Assembly (NCBI RefSeq): GCF_016508585.1
Contig: NZ_JADVOP010000025.1
Coordinates: 1 to 64,000, forward strand
DNA: 64,000 nucleotides
Source of the DNA: Acinetobacter baumannii
GTDB lineage: Bacteria; Pseudomonadota; Gammaproteobacteria; Pseudomonadales; Moraxellaceae
Direction: 5' to 3'
Part shown: positions 35,740 through 44,570 of the stretch, piece after piece
Layout: each line of letters opens with the position of its first letter
Numbering within the stretch: the first letter of the stretch is position 1
Made by a program: the position numbers and the translations under genes
The notes under the pieces: model-generated
Database searches by the model: none
What the model saw: only the letters and a program-made list of their open reading frames with translations
What the model was told of the DNA's origin: nothing

Positions 35740-37176
35740 TTAAAACTCAATAGATGCCGCTTCAATATGCTGATTTTCTTTCGCTAAATCTAAATATTTA
35801 CCGGCTGTTTTCTTATTTTTTCGCACACCGATTCCATCTTTATAAATTTTAAACAGCTCAAAATAAGAATCTATATCGCCATGATCCGCTGCCTGTTTAA
35901 ATAAATCAGCACTTTGGCTCAAATCAACATCAACACATTTACCCTCTCGATACATTTGAGCCAGTAGAAAAAATGCACGTGGTACTTTAAGTTCTTTCGC
36001 CTTGTTCAACCAATCTAGCGCACCTTGAGCATTATCTTGACGCTGTTCATAAATCGACATACACAGCATTGCCTGTGTATGCCCTTTATCTGCCGCAGCA
36101 TTTAATAACGGTAAATGATGTTCATGTTCCAGAGGTAACAGCATAGACAGTTCAAATTGTGCATCTGGATGGTTTTGCATAGCTGCGCGCTCAAGCCAAG
36201 AAACACCTTGATCAAGATTTCTTTCAGTGCCTAAACCATAACGTAAACATTGTGCTAGTGAATATTGAGCTGGCACATGCCCTGCAACAGCTGCATGTGA
36301 TAATAATTCAACAGCAAGTGCTGCATAGTCTTTGTGTTTTTGTTCAGTCTTGGCATTTTCAGCATTTTTGAGTAAGTTCACTGCGGCCAAGTAAGCCGAT
36401 TCAATATGCCCATGTTTGGCAGCTTTAAGTAAAAACTCTTGAGCAAGCGTTGCATCACCTTGATCACGTTGTTGCTCAACTAAAGCGCGAACATAACAAC
36501 CAAAAGGATCATTGTGTTGCTGAGCAATTTCAGCATATTTGAAAGCAGCATCTAGATTGTGCTGCGTGAAGTAACTCAATGCCAACAAGGCACAGGCGAA
36601 ATGATCTTTTTCAGCAATCTTGAGCAATTCATTTTGTACCTTGATTGGATCAAATCCTGAAAACTCGACACAAAATTTCAAACTATTTTGGTGCTGATTG
36701 TTTAAATAATTGTCTAAAAGTAATTGGTAAGCAGCTTGCGGATCTTGTGCAAGTTGTTGCTGTGCATAGACAAAAATTGCCTCTGGATGGTTTAATTGAA
36801 CAGCTTGTTGCAAATGCAGCAATGCTTGTGCTTGGGTCAACTGATCAGTTGCATGGTTTAGTCCAAGATAGGCAAGTTCCAAATGTGCTAAACCATGATT
36901 AAGCTTTGCAGCATGTTGAAAAAAAAGAATCGCTGAAGGGATACTCTGATTTAAATAACGTCCCAAGACATGCCATTGACCTAATAAAGTACTCGCCGGT
37001 GCAAAGTCTTGATTGGATGCATTGACCAACAAATCCACACGTGTCTGAGCATCTTGTTCAGTTTGAGCAAAACCCTGTTGTTCCAACTTGAGGACTTCAA
37101 TATACCAAGCTTCTGCCTGTGAATTGTCTGCCGTGTTTAACGTCATATTTTCAATATTGTTGGTATGTCCTGACAT
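35740..37176 (-). CDS. Sel1-like repeat protein
   Basis: This is a 478-residue all-helical protein built of Sel1/TPR-like repeats. Well-formed units include VPAQYSLAQCLRYGLGTE, RNLDQGVSWLERAAMQ, PDAQFELSMLL and IDSYFELFKIYKDGIGVR. No signal peptide is seen. Sel1 repeats scaffold protein interactions, often in signalling. It is followed after 15 bases by a PPP-type phosphatase gene, which suggests a functional pair, with the Sel1 protein perhaps acting as a targeting subunit. That link is inferred. The ATG at 37176 follows a GGAATAAAAG sequence. Confidence 0.8.
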   Translation of the reverse strand: MSGHTNNIENMTLNTADNSQAEAWYIEVLKLEQQGFAQTEQDAQTRVDLLVNASNQDFAPASTLLGQWHVLGRYLNQSIPSAILFFQHAAKLNHGLAHLELAYLGLNHATDQLTQAQALLHLQQAVQLNHPEAIFVYAQQQLAQDPQAAYQLLLDNYLNNQHQNSLKFCVEFSGFDPIKVQNELLKIAEKDHFACALLALSYFTQHNLDAAFKYAEIAQQHNDPFGCYVRALVEQQRDQGDATLAQEFLLKAAKHGHIESAYLAAVNLLKNAENAKTEQKHKDYAALAVELLSHAAVAGHVPAQYSLAQCLRYGLGTERNLDQGVSWLERAAMQNHPDAQFELSMLLPLEHEHHLPLLNAAADKGHTQAMLCMSIYEQRQDNAQGALDWLNKAKELKVPRAFFLLAQMYREGKCVDVDLSQSADLFKQAADHGDIDSYFELFKIYKDGIGVRKNKKTAGKYLDLAKENQHIEAASIEF

Positions 37177-37607
37177 CTTTTATTCCTAACACATGTGCCA
37201 TTGCAAGTATAATCTCTGTTATCTTACAGAGGACTCCCCATAATCTCAAAGAAAAATATTAAATGAGCGTCTGCTGATCGTTTACAGATGCTGGCGACAG
37301 GAAGCTTTTTTTAGACGGTGCAAGGCTGTTTTTTTGAAGCCCGGTCATTCTAATTCAGCAAGACCAATCCCCTAAAGGCAAAAATATTCCTGTCCCGGGG
37401 GACTAGGATAAAACCGCCATTAACGGCATTGTAAAACTTGTACAAAGGGATCGCCATCGGCTACATTTCAAAGCTTATTGATGTTTTTTTAAACAATACC
37501 GCAATGCATAGTTAAAATGGCAACAGACTCTATTCATATATTAGGAAATACCAAAATAAATCTGAGAAAGTGTTAAAATCTGTCCAATCCTTTTTTACAC
37601 CATAGAC
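37177..37607. other. intergenic region with structured RNA-like sequence
   Basis: A 430-base gap between two divergent genes. It contains the promoter for the Sel1-phosphatase pair and for the EamA gene, plus the GC-richer block at 37266-37480 described separately. No protein gene is seen. Confidence 0.5.
37266..37480. ncRNA. candidate structured small RNA
   Basis: This block is more GC-rich than the flanks and has several complementary segments: GACAGGAA (37296-37303) with TTCCTGTC (37387-37394), and short inverted repeats in ACCGCCATTAACGGCATT (37412-37429). The pyrimidine tracts TTTTTTT at 37306 and 37329 interrupt it. It has no plausible reading frame. The arrangement recalls the C4-like antisense small RNAs reported in Acinetobacter, but I cannot confirm that from memory. 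The strand is undetermined. Confidence 0.35.
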
Positions 37608-38486
37608 ATGCCAAATTCTCAACTCACTGCTGTGCTTTTCATGGTTTTATCTATGGTGGCTTATCAGATCAGTGCTTCGTTTGCCAAACAGCTATTTGAA
37701 GTTTTAGATCCCATTACGGTCGTAACGTTAAGATTATGCTTTGCTTCCATTTTAATTGTTTTAATGTTTCGTTCTTGGAAGATTATCAAACGCTTACCTT
37801 ACCTAAGATGGAAAGAATTACTGTACTATAGTGGTTCTGTGTGTTTGATGAATGTATTGTTCTATGCTTCTTTAGGCAAGCTCCCGCAAGGCATTGCCGT
37901 TGGACTTGAGTTTTTAGGTCCACTGACATTAGCACTTGTCTCGATCAAACAAAAAAGTGATTATCTTTGGGTTTTTCTTGCCATCGTTGGTATCGCATTA
38001 ATGGTGCCCTGGCAGGATGCCAATTCACATAACTTTTCTTATCTTGGTGCAGCTTTTGCACTTGGAGCGGGCATTTGCTGGGCAAGCTATATTTACTTTG
38101 GGCAAAAAGTGGTCCGCCAGAATATTGGTATGCACGCGCTCAGTATTGCGATTGTCCTCTCTGCACTGGTCATGCTGCCAATCAGCGTAGTACATGATTC
38201 ACAGGCTTTATTACAAACTCAATATTGGGGTAAAGCCTTACTGATTGCGCTTTTGGCCACTGCAATTCCTTATGCTCTAGATCTGCTTGCCTTAAAACGA
38301 CTCAGTAAAATGAGCTATGGAACCTTGTCCAGCTTATCTCCTGCTCTGGCAGCAATTGCAGGAATGCTCTTACTCAATGAACATATCACGACATGGCAAA
38401 TTATTGCCTTGATTTGTATTATGACCGCTTCCGTAGGAGTAACTTTGCGTTCTGCACGAAACCCATCAGCACTCAATAATGACTGA
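37608..38486 (+). CDS. EamA/RhtA-like exporter, copy 2
   Basis: This is a 292-residue, ten-helix EamA transporter, clearly paralogous to the one at 33508. The shared blocks are VLFYASLGKLPQGIAVGLEF for LFYLSIHRIPLGIAVAFEF, FALGAGICWASYIYFGQK for LALAAGACWALYIVAGQR, and YALDLLALKRLSKMSYGTLS for FSLEMIALRNLSALSFGTLM. The substrate is unknown; threonine/homoserine-like amino acids are a guess from RhtA. The two copies are separated by a pseudogene, the phosphatase and the Sel1 gene, so this is an older duplication. A hairpin overlaps the stop codon. Confidence 0.85.
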   Translation: MPNSQLTAVLFMVLSMVAYQISASFAKQLFEVLDPITVVTLRLCFASILIVLMFRSWKIIKRLPYLRWKELLYYSGSVCLMNVLFYASLGKLPQGIAVGLEFLGPLTLALVSIKQKSDYLWVFLAIVGIALMVPWQDANSHNFSYLGAAFALGAGICWASYIYFGQKVVRQNIGMHALSIAIVLSALVMLPISVVHDSQALLQTQYWGKALLIALLATAIPYALDLLALKRLSKMSYGTLSSLSPALAAIAGMLLLNEHITTWQIIALICIMTASVGVTLRSARNPSALNND

Positions 38487-38506
38487 TCTTTTTCAGTCAC
38501 TTTTTC
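38480..38506 (+). terminator. intrinsic terminator overlapping the stop codon
   Basis: Arms TGACTGA (38480-38486) and TCAGTCA (38493-38499) are followed by CTTTTTC. The stop codon of the EamA gene is part of the left arm. Confidence 0.65.
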
Positions 38507-38709
38507 TAGCATGCCTATTCGATAGATGGGTTGCTGGAGTCAAACTAAGCCGATTGATTTTATTAAACTATGCTCAAATAGAGTCGATCTGTTCAAAAAC
38601 TCATACCGTAAAACATAATTGTGCTTGATCAACAAACTGTCTTATCTGCTCAAACTCAGCTTAATTTCAATCCCGTCTTCTTGTTTGCGTTCAGGTAAAA
38701 TGAGCTGAA

Positions 38710-39171
38710 TTAACCAACCAAACGCATTATTTCTTTTGCTTTGTACTTTTTGTATTCTGACAAATATTTTTTAGCCAAGCTTATTTTCTGATTTTCATCT
38801 AAAATTTTCCCTGCTTTCATAAAAAAATTTTGCTCTTTCTGGTCAATGTGTCCTGCAACAGTATCAGATAATCTTTTTGCCAGTACCAACCAACGTGAAT
38901 GACTAAAATCAGTTTGTTCTAAAGAATCTAAAATCGCCTCCATTTCTTGATATTCAGCAAGTGCCAAACGTGTAATATTTAAACCTGAATCCGTCATCAT
39001 CAGTGGACTGTAAAAATAACGATCCTCGGCGACTGCATGTGCAAATAGTTCATTTTTCAGTAAATTGAAAATTTTCCGTCGCTCAGGCGTATCGCCTGAT
39101 GTATGGATGAGCTGTTCAGACAAATCCTTCTGAATCCTATGGCTTTCTCGTAAAGCCTCGAATATGTTCAT
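38710..39171 (-). CDS. hemerythrin-like domain protein
   Basis: This is a 153-residue four-helix hemerythrin/HHE-type protein. The candidate iron ligands are His in ESHRIQKDL, His/Glu in FAHAVAEDRYFYS, and His in VAGHIDQKEQNFF, the usual H...HxxxE...HxxxE spacing for HHE domains. They bind O2, NO or iron, or act in iron-sulfur or redox protection. The ATG at 39171 is used; a TTG at 39174 gives an identical protein plus one residue. The gene is single, and a TSUP permease gene lies upstream on the same strand after a terminator. Confidence 0.8.
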   Translation of the reverse strand: MNIFEALRESHRIQKDLSEQLIHTSGDTPERRKIFNLLKNELFAHAVAEDRYFYSPLMMTDSGLNITRLALAEYQEMEAILDSLEQTDFSHSRWLVLAKRLSDTVAGHIDQKEQNFFMKAGKILDENQKISLAKKYLSEYKKYKAKEIMRLVG

Positions 39172-39273
39172 CAAAATCCCTCTTTTTTTGATTCTATGTG
39201 AGTGGTGATGTCTGTTTTATTGAGTCGATAAATTTCGCTGAATAAGTCATCAATCATAAATAAACCCTCAAAA

Positions 39274-39330
39274 AAAAGCCCCACAAAATTTAAGAGTTTT
39301 TTGTATCAAAAAAACCTAAATTTTGCGGGG
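39274..39330 (-). terminator. intrinsic terminator of TSUP permease gene
   Basis: A long hairpin has arms CCCCACAAAATTTA (39279-39292) and TAAATTTTGCGGGG (39317-39330). On the minus strand it is followed by a T-run (the A-run before 39279). It lies 17 bases past the stop of the permease gene. Confidence 0.8.
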
Positions 39331-39347
39331 TACTTTGAATATGAATC

Positions 39348-40115
39348 TTAAGCCGTGAACATTTGATAGCCCAAACGGCAAATCAAGATACTGACCAAAA
39401 TTAAAAATAAAATTCGAATGAAACCACTTCCATATTTCAACGCCATTTTTACCCCCACCAGAGAGCCACAAATATTGGCGACTGCCATCATCAAGCCCAG
39501 TTGAAACAGCACATGCCCTGTAGGAATAAAGAAACTCAATGCTGCAAAATTGGTCATAAAGTTGCCGATTTTCGAAAGTGCCGAAGCATGTAAAAAATCA
39601 ACTTTCAGATAACGAATAAAATAGAAAATAAAAAAGCTGCCTGTGCCTGGTCCAAAAATTCCATCATAGAAACCAATCAATAAACCACCAATACCCGCGA
39701 TCAACAGCATTTTATGGCTGATTTCCTGTTGAAAATGTACTTGTCCAAACTGTTTTTTAAAAAACGTATAGATTGCAATGACAATCAGCATAAACAAGAC
39801 AAAGGGACGCAGAATTTCCTGGGGTATTAGTGCAACACAAGCGGCACCGCCAAATGAGCTGATGAATGCTGTGATCCCAATAACCGCAAGTAATTTCCAT
39901 TCAATTTTGACTTGTTTCAAATAGGAAAATGCTGCGGATGCCGTTCCGCAAATAGACGCAAGTTTGTTGGTCCCAAAAACCGTTGCCGTCGGATAATGAG
40001 GCAATGCACCCATTAAAGCAGGAATTTGAATCAGCCCCCCACCTCCTACAGCGGCATCAATGGCACCTGCACAAAAGGCAAAAAACACTAAACTGAGAAT
40101 AATATCAAATTCCAT
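39348..40115 (-). CDS. TSUP (TauE/SafE) family permease
   Basis: This is a 255-residue inner-membrane protein with about seven or eight helices. The first helix SLVFFAFCAGAIDAAVGGGG has the Gly-rich motif that opens the TauE/SafE (TSUP) family, and the repeat GIGGLLIGFYDGIFGPGTGS in the second half is the family's mirror motif. Members move sulfite, sulfonates or other organic anions. The substrate is not predictable. The ATG at 40115 is preferred over the GTG at 40124. It is the first gene upstream of the terminator at 39274. Confidence 0.85.
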   Translation of the reverse strand: MEFDIILSLVFFAFCAGAIDAAVGGGGLIQIPALMGALPHYPTATVFGTNKLASICGTASAAFSYLKQVKIEWKLLAVIGITAFISSFGGAACVALIPQEILRPFVLFMLIVIAIYTFFKKQFGQVHFQQEISHKMLLIAGIGGLLIGFYDGIFGPGTGSFFIFYFIRYLKVDFLHASALSKIGNFMTNFAALSFFIPTGHVLFQLGLMMAVANICGSLVGVKMALKYGSGFIRILFLILVSILICRLGYQMFTA

Positions 40116-40196
40116 AACCTTCACTTATCTTTAACGGAGCTATATTTGAAGAGCGCTCGTTCTTCAATCCACTGAATTTTCAGGCAATCTTTGCAA

Positions 40197-41102
40197 TTAA
40201 AGATTTAAAACACGCTTCGGTACCAAACGCTTCTTATCCGTAATTTCAGCCAACCCTAAACATTTTTCAGCATCGAATACAAGCACTTCTGCTAATGCAG
40301 GGTGATCAATATTACTTTCCATACCGCGGCAGAAATATTCTGCACGACCTTCAGGTACTTGAATTTTTGGAAAATGATCAATTGGTGCATACACAGGAAG
40401 CAACAATTTTTCTCGTGCTTGTTCGGTTAGGCTTTCCAAATATTCAATGGTATATTCTGGGATCAAATCAAAGTGACCAGTCTGAATCCGATGTAAATAG
40501 GTCAAATGTCCATACGTACCTAATGCTTTGGCAATGTCTTCACCCAACACTCGGATATAAGTTCCTTTAGAACATGTGATATCTAAAGTCAGGCTATGCG
40601 ATGTAAAATCAATAAGTTCAACAGCGAAAATATGGATAGGACGTGCTTCACGCTCAATCTCAATGCCTTGCCGAGCCAACTCATACAAAGGGCGACCTTG
40701 TTTCTTTAAAGCGGAATACATCGGGGGAATTTGCTGAATATCACCTGTAAATTGTGCAAGAACCTGCTCAATATGGGTTTGGTTTAATTCAGGAACATGC
40801 TTTTCCAATAACACTTCACCTTCTACATCCCCTGTAGTGGTACTCTGTCCAAGCTGAATCGTTGTTCGATAACGTTTGGTCGAATCTAATAAATAATGCG
40901 AAAACTTGGTCGCTTCGCCTAAACAAATCGGCAATAAGCCTGAAGCCAAAGGATCAAGTGCACCTGTATGCCCGGCTTTCTGTGCTCGATACAACCAACG
41001 AACTTTTTGCAATGCTGCATTTGAACTAATGCCCAATGGTTTATTCAATAAAAATACACCACTGATGTGACGACGTGGAATCTTCTGGGCTTTTGAGGAC
41101 AT
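40197..41102 (-). CDS. truB: tRNA pseudouridine(55) synthase
   Basis: TruB makes pseudouridine 55 in the T arm of nearly all tRNAs. The 301-residue protein has [14 protein letters not shown], then the catalytic-loop motif [16 protein letters not shown] with Asp50 as the nucleophile, then the structural [15 protein letters not shown] and [20 protein letters not shown] blocks. A PUA-like C-terminal domain follows (about 240-301). In many bacteria truB lies next to rbfA and infB; here it stands alone between a permease and the lipase locus. It is a cytoplasmic RNA-modification enzyme also acting as an RNA chaperone. Confidence 0.96.
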   Translation of the reverse strand: MSSKAQKIPRRHISGVFLLNKPLGISSNAALQKVRWLYRAQKAGHTGALDPLASGLLPICLGEATKFSHYLLDSTKRYRTTIQLGQSTTTGDVEGEVLLEKHVPELNQTHIEQVLAQFTGDIQQIPPMYSALKKQGRPLYELARQGIEIEREARPIHIFAVELIDFTSHSLTLDITCSKGTYIRVLGEDIAKALGTYGHLTYLHRIQTGHFDLIPEYTIEYLESLTEQAREKLLLPVYAPIDHFPKIQVPEGRAEYFCRGMESNIDHPALAEVLVFDAEKCLGLAEITDKKRLVPKRVLNL

Positions 41103-41237
41103 CTTGATCTTTATACATAAGTCGATGGGCTATTTTAACAAAAACCACTCATCTATTTTTACAAATTTTATATTTGAAACTGGCTGTTTTATGGCAAATT
41201 ATTTTTGAATAAAAATACAAAAAATATAGGACATTAG

Positions 41238-42272
41238 ATGGATTCATCTAGGAAAAAAACGCTTGGGATAGCACTGATTATTTTTTTAGTGGTGATTTTG
41301 ACAGTCATTTTCTGGCTTAGACCCAATCATCAAACAGTTGAAGCACATCAGAGTTCTGGAGATACACTGCATTCCGAAGGACAAATGGCCTTCTCTAAAC
41401 TTTCAACATCAGAAGCTTCAAATTTTGCCAGCAAAAGCCAACAAGACACGCAAATTAATTGCCAAATTAGAGTAGATGGTTCCAATCGTTTAATTGTCAA
41501 TGAACAAACCAAAGACTGTTTTGAATATTTCATTACCCAGTACGGTGAAAAAACAATTGAACAAATCAAAACAGATTTTCAGCGTTATATTCAAGCAAGC
41601 TACCAAGACCCTGTTCTATCTCAGTTGAGTGATTTATGGACTCGCTACATGGATTACAGAAGTAAATTAGCAGATTTACAAACACCCAGTGCGGACAAGG
41701 AAAGTGCAAAATACTATCAACAGATTGTGGATAATACCAAAAGTTTAAGAAAGAAATTCTTCTCAGATTATGAAATCCAAGGTCTATTTGGTACGCAAGA
41801 TACCTATGACCAATATACAGTCGATCGCATGGCGGTGATGGATGACTCAGCATTATCTGCAACTGAAAAAGCCAAAAAACTCAAAGCCCTGTTCGATCAG
41901 CTTCCCGAAGATTGGAAAGAAAATCTAAAACAACTCAACCAACTTGAAGACCTTCGAAAACTTACCGCAGAGATTAAAGCACGCGAGGGGTCAGCACAAG
42001 AACTGCATCAAATGCGCACGAACCTTGTTGGTCCAGAAGCAACTCAACGGCTAGAAACATTGGATGTTCAAAGAAGTGACTGGAAAAATAAAGTAAACCA
42101 ATATTTATCTGAGCGAGACACAATTCTCAATAGCAATATGTCTGATTCCGCTAAAAAAAGTGCAATACAGCAACTCAAATCACAACAATTTTCCAATCAG
42201 CAAGAACAGCTTAGATTACAAACATTTGAAACAGTACATGACCAAGGAGGTAAATTACCGTTTGCGAATTAG
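41238..42272 (+). CDS. lifO: lipase-specific foldase
   Basis: This is a 344-residue steric chaperone that folds the cognate lipase in the periplasm. The N-terminal transmembrane anchor (about 10-28) keeps it in the inner membrane, and the rest is periplasmic and helix-rich (Gln, Lys, Glu). The foldase motif region KDCFEYFITQYGEKTIEQI near residue 93 corresponds to the conserved RxxFDYxLSAxGE of Lif proteins. The first lipase gene starts 36 bases downstream, so it forms an operon with it. One foldase probably serves all three lipases. Confidence 0.9.
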   Translation: MDSSRKKTLGIALIIFLVVILTVIFWLRPNHQTVEAHQSSGDTLHSEGQMAFSKLSTSEASNFASKSQQDTQINCQIRVDGSNRLIVNEQTKDCFEYFITQYGEKTIEQIKTDFQRYIQASYQDPVLSQLSDLWTRYMDYRSKLADLQTPSADKESAKYYQQIVDNTKSLRKKFFSDYEIQGLFGTQDTYDQYTVDRMAVMDDSALSATEKAKKLKALFDQLPEDWKENLKQLNQLEDLRKLTAEIKAREGSAQELHQMRTNLVGPEATQRLETLDVQRSDWKNKVNQYLSERDTILNSNMSDSAKKSAIQQLKSQQFSNQQEQLRLQTFETVHDQGGKLPFAN

Positions 42273-42308
42273 TCAATAATCTTTTGACATCACAGGGACA
42301 GAAAATAA

Positions 42309-43292
42309 ATGAAAAACAGGACAATAAAAAATCGTTTGGGACGCTGTATATGTTGTATGTTGGGACTTGGTATAGCCAGCTTGACACAGGCATCTTCAGG
42401 CATTTTGCAAGTCAAAGATACGATCAAGTCTGATTATGCAAAAACCACCTATCCTATTGTCATGACACATGGTTGGCTCGGATGGTCACGAATCGGAAAT
42501 AATGGTTTTAATATTGACTATTGGTATCAAATCTTACCCGACATGGCGCGCAACGGCGCCACTGTTTTTGCAGCACAGTTGTCCCCCGCAAATACCACTG
42601 AGATACGTGGTGAACAACTGATTACCCAAGTTGAAGAAGTGCTTGCCATTACAGGAAAAGCAAAAGTTAACCTGATTGGACACAGTCATGGCGGCCCAAC
42701 TGTACGCTATGTTGCGGCTGTCAAGCCTCAATATGTTGCCTCTATCACTGGCGTAGGTGGAACTTTTCGAGGTACGCGTGTTGCGGACAGCATTCAGAAT
42801 AATCAAGCCAGTAAAATCCTGATCAATATTTTGGGGCAATATATTATTGCGCCATTGATTGCTTGGGCACAGGAAAATCCAGATCTGGCGATTAACTTTG
42901 ATGCTTCAATGAAATCACTCACAGAATCAGGATCTTATACGTTTAATCACAAATTTCCAACTGCTGCACTTGCTACAGATTGTAATCAAACAGGGGCGAA
43001 AGTTGAAAATGGAATCCATTACTACTCTTGGGGAGGAACCGCACAAACCACAAATTTATTCGATATCGATACCCTATTAATGCAACTTGCCCCCTTAGTG
43101 TATGGCAACACTGATAATGATGGCATGGTACCGCGTTGTAGTACGCATATTGGTCAAGTGATTAGAGATAATTACGATTTAAATCATACGGATTTAGCCA
43201 ATATGATGTTTGGTTTAAGAGCTTGGTTCTCACAAGATCCCGTTGCCCTATATCGACAACATGCCAATCGTTTGAAGTTACAAGGACTGTAA
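42309..43292 (+). CDS. lipA: secreted triacylglycerol lipase, copy 1
   Basis: This is a 327-residue lipase of the Pseudomonas/Burkholderia family I type. It has a signal peptide (cleavage near TQASSG). The nucleophile elbow GHSHGG places Ser126, the acid is Asp271 in DNDGMVPRC, and the base is His293 in LNHTDL. Cys225 and Cys277 likely form the disulfide. DNDG may also form the calcium site region. It is exported by Sec, folded by LifO, then secreted by the type II system. It is the first of three tandem copies (42309, 43362 and 44571). The three share long identical segments such as SDYAKT and RGEQL. Confidence 0.92.
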   Translation: MKNRTIKNRLGRCICCMLGLGIASLTQASSGILQVKDTIKSDYAKTTYPIVMTHGWLGWSRIGNNGFNIDYWYQILPDMARNGATVFAAQLSPANTTEIRGEQLITQVEEVLAITGKAKVNLIGHSHGGPTVRYVAAVKPQYVASITGVGGTFRGTRVADSIQNNQASKILINILGQYIIAPLIAWAQENPDLAINFDASMKSLTESGSYTFNHKFPTAALATDCNQTGAKVENGIHYYSWGGTAQTTNLFDIDTLLMQLAPLVYGNTDNDGMVPRCSTHIGQVIRDNYDLNHTDLANMMFGLRAWFSQDPVALYRQHANRLKLQGL

Positions 43293-43361
43293 TCTACATC
43301 AACTTACAATTCTAGAAATTGTGGGTTATTTATTCAGTTAAAACAAAAAGAGTATTTAAAA

Positions 43362-44333
43362 ATGAAATTAAAGATCAGTTCACTCGGGCTGGGTTTCATC
43401 CTCGGGCTCAGTGCAATGACAGTCTCAGCATCAGGGCTACAAACTGTCACTCCGAACTACGTAAGTTCTGACTATGCAAAAACCAAGTATCCAATCGTAT
43501 TTAACCACGGCATGTTTGGTTTCACTCGGCTTGGTACCTCATCATTTGGCTTAGATTATTTTTATCAGGTTCTCCCTGATCTTGCTCGAAATGGTGCAAA
43601 AGTCTATGCAACTCAAGTGTCTCCTCTAGAAACGACCGAAGTTCGAGGTGAACAACTCTTACAGCAAGTGGATGAGGTTTTGGCATTAACGGGATCCGCC
43701 AAAGTAAATCTGATTGGACATAGTCATGGTGGTCCAACCATCCGTTATATTGAAATCGTTGCGCCCAATAAAGTTGCATCTTTAACAGCTGTTGCAGGAA
43801 CGATAAAAGGGTCCAAAGTTGCTGATGATCTATTGAATAATCAGGGTGCTAATGCTTTGTTAACTGTTGTCAGCCAATATATTGTGGCTCCTGTAATTAC
43901 GCTTTTGGAAAATAATCCATCACTCCCAAATAGTTTAAATCATTCACTGCAAAGTATCAGTGAAAAGGGTTCTGCTGAATTTAATGCAAAATTTCCAAGT
44001 GCAGCGATTCCTCAGGATTGTGGCAATGGTCAGAAAGTGACTGCAAATGGTGTTTACCATTATTCCTGGACAGGCAAAGCACAATTGACCAATGTTCTTG
44101 ATCTGACTGATGCTGCAATTTCTACTCTCGCGCCATTGTCTTATAAAAACTTAGACAATGATGGTTTAGTGAGTCGTTGTAATACCCATTTCGGACAAGT
44201 CATTCGAGATAATTACGATCAAACCCACTTGGATGAGGTCAATCAAATTTTAGGATTGCGCGGATTATTTTCACCAAACCCAGTCGATCAATTTCGCCAA
44301 CAAGCCAACCGTTTGAAACTCGAAGGCTTATAA
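43362..44333 (+). CDS. lipA: secreted triacylglycerol lipase, copy 2
   Basis: This is a 323-residue lipase with a signal peptide (cleavage near VSASG). Catalytic Ser121 is in IGHSHGG, Asp267 in LDNDGLVSRC and His289 in QTHLDE, with Cys220 and Cys273 for the disulfide. It keeps the lid-region length of copy 1 and differs in the region around 150-220. The 69-base gap from copy 1 suggests cotranscription with lifO and copy 1. A strong terminator lies after it. Confidence 0.9.
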   Translation: MKLKISSLGLGFILGLSAMTVSASGLQTVTPNYVSSDYAKTKYPIVFNHGMFGFTRLGTSSFGLDYFYQVLPDLARNGAKVYATQVSPLETTEVRGEQLLQQVDEVLALTGSAKVNLIGHSHGGPTIRYIEIVAPNKVASLTAVAGTIKGSKVADDLLNNQGANALLTVVSQYIVAPVITLLENNPSLPNSLNHSLQSISEKGSAEFNAKFPSAAIPQDCGNGQKVTANGVYHYSWTGKAQLTNVLDLTDAAISTLAPLSYKNLDNDGLVSRCNTHFGQVIRDNYDQTHLDEVNQILGLRGLFSPNPVDQFRQQANRLKLEGL

Positions 44334-44393
44334 CGTGTATAAAATATTTACTGTGAGATCAACAACAGTGAATTTTATTTATGTTTGATTAAA

Positions 44394-44436
44394 AAAATCA
44401 CGTTGCCATCCACTGTTATGGCAACGTGATTTTTAT
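44394..44436 (+). terminator. strong intrinsic terminator after second lipase
   Basis: A long perfect stem (AAATCACGTTGCCAT with ATGGCAACGTGATTT) has a short loop and a T-run. It separates lifO-lipase 1-lipase 2 from lipase 3, so the third lipase is probably transcribed from its own promoter. Confidence 0.85.
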
Positions 44437-44570
44437 CTAAAAGTAAAATATTAAGTTACAGTTTAGGTTGTTTTTCATCCAAATCCCATCGATTACATCA
44501 CTTCAGCTTTGCTACGTTAAAAAACGATACATACCAAAAAAACCAATAATAAAACCAATGGAGATTGATG

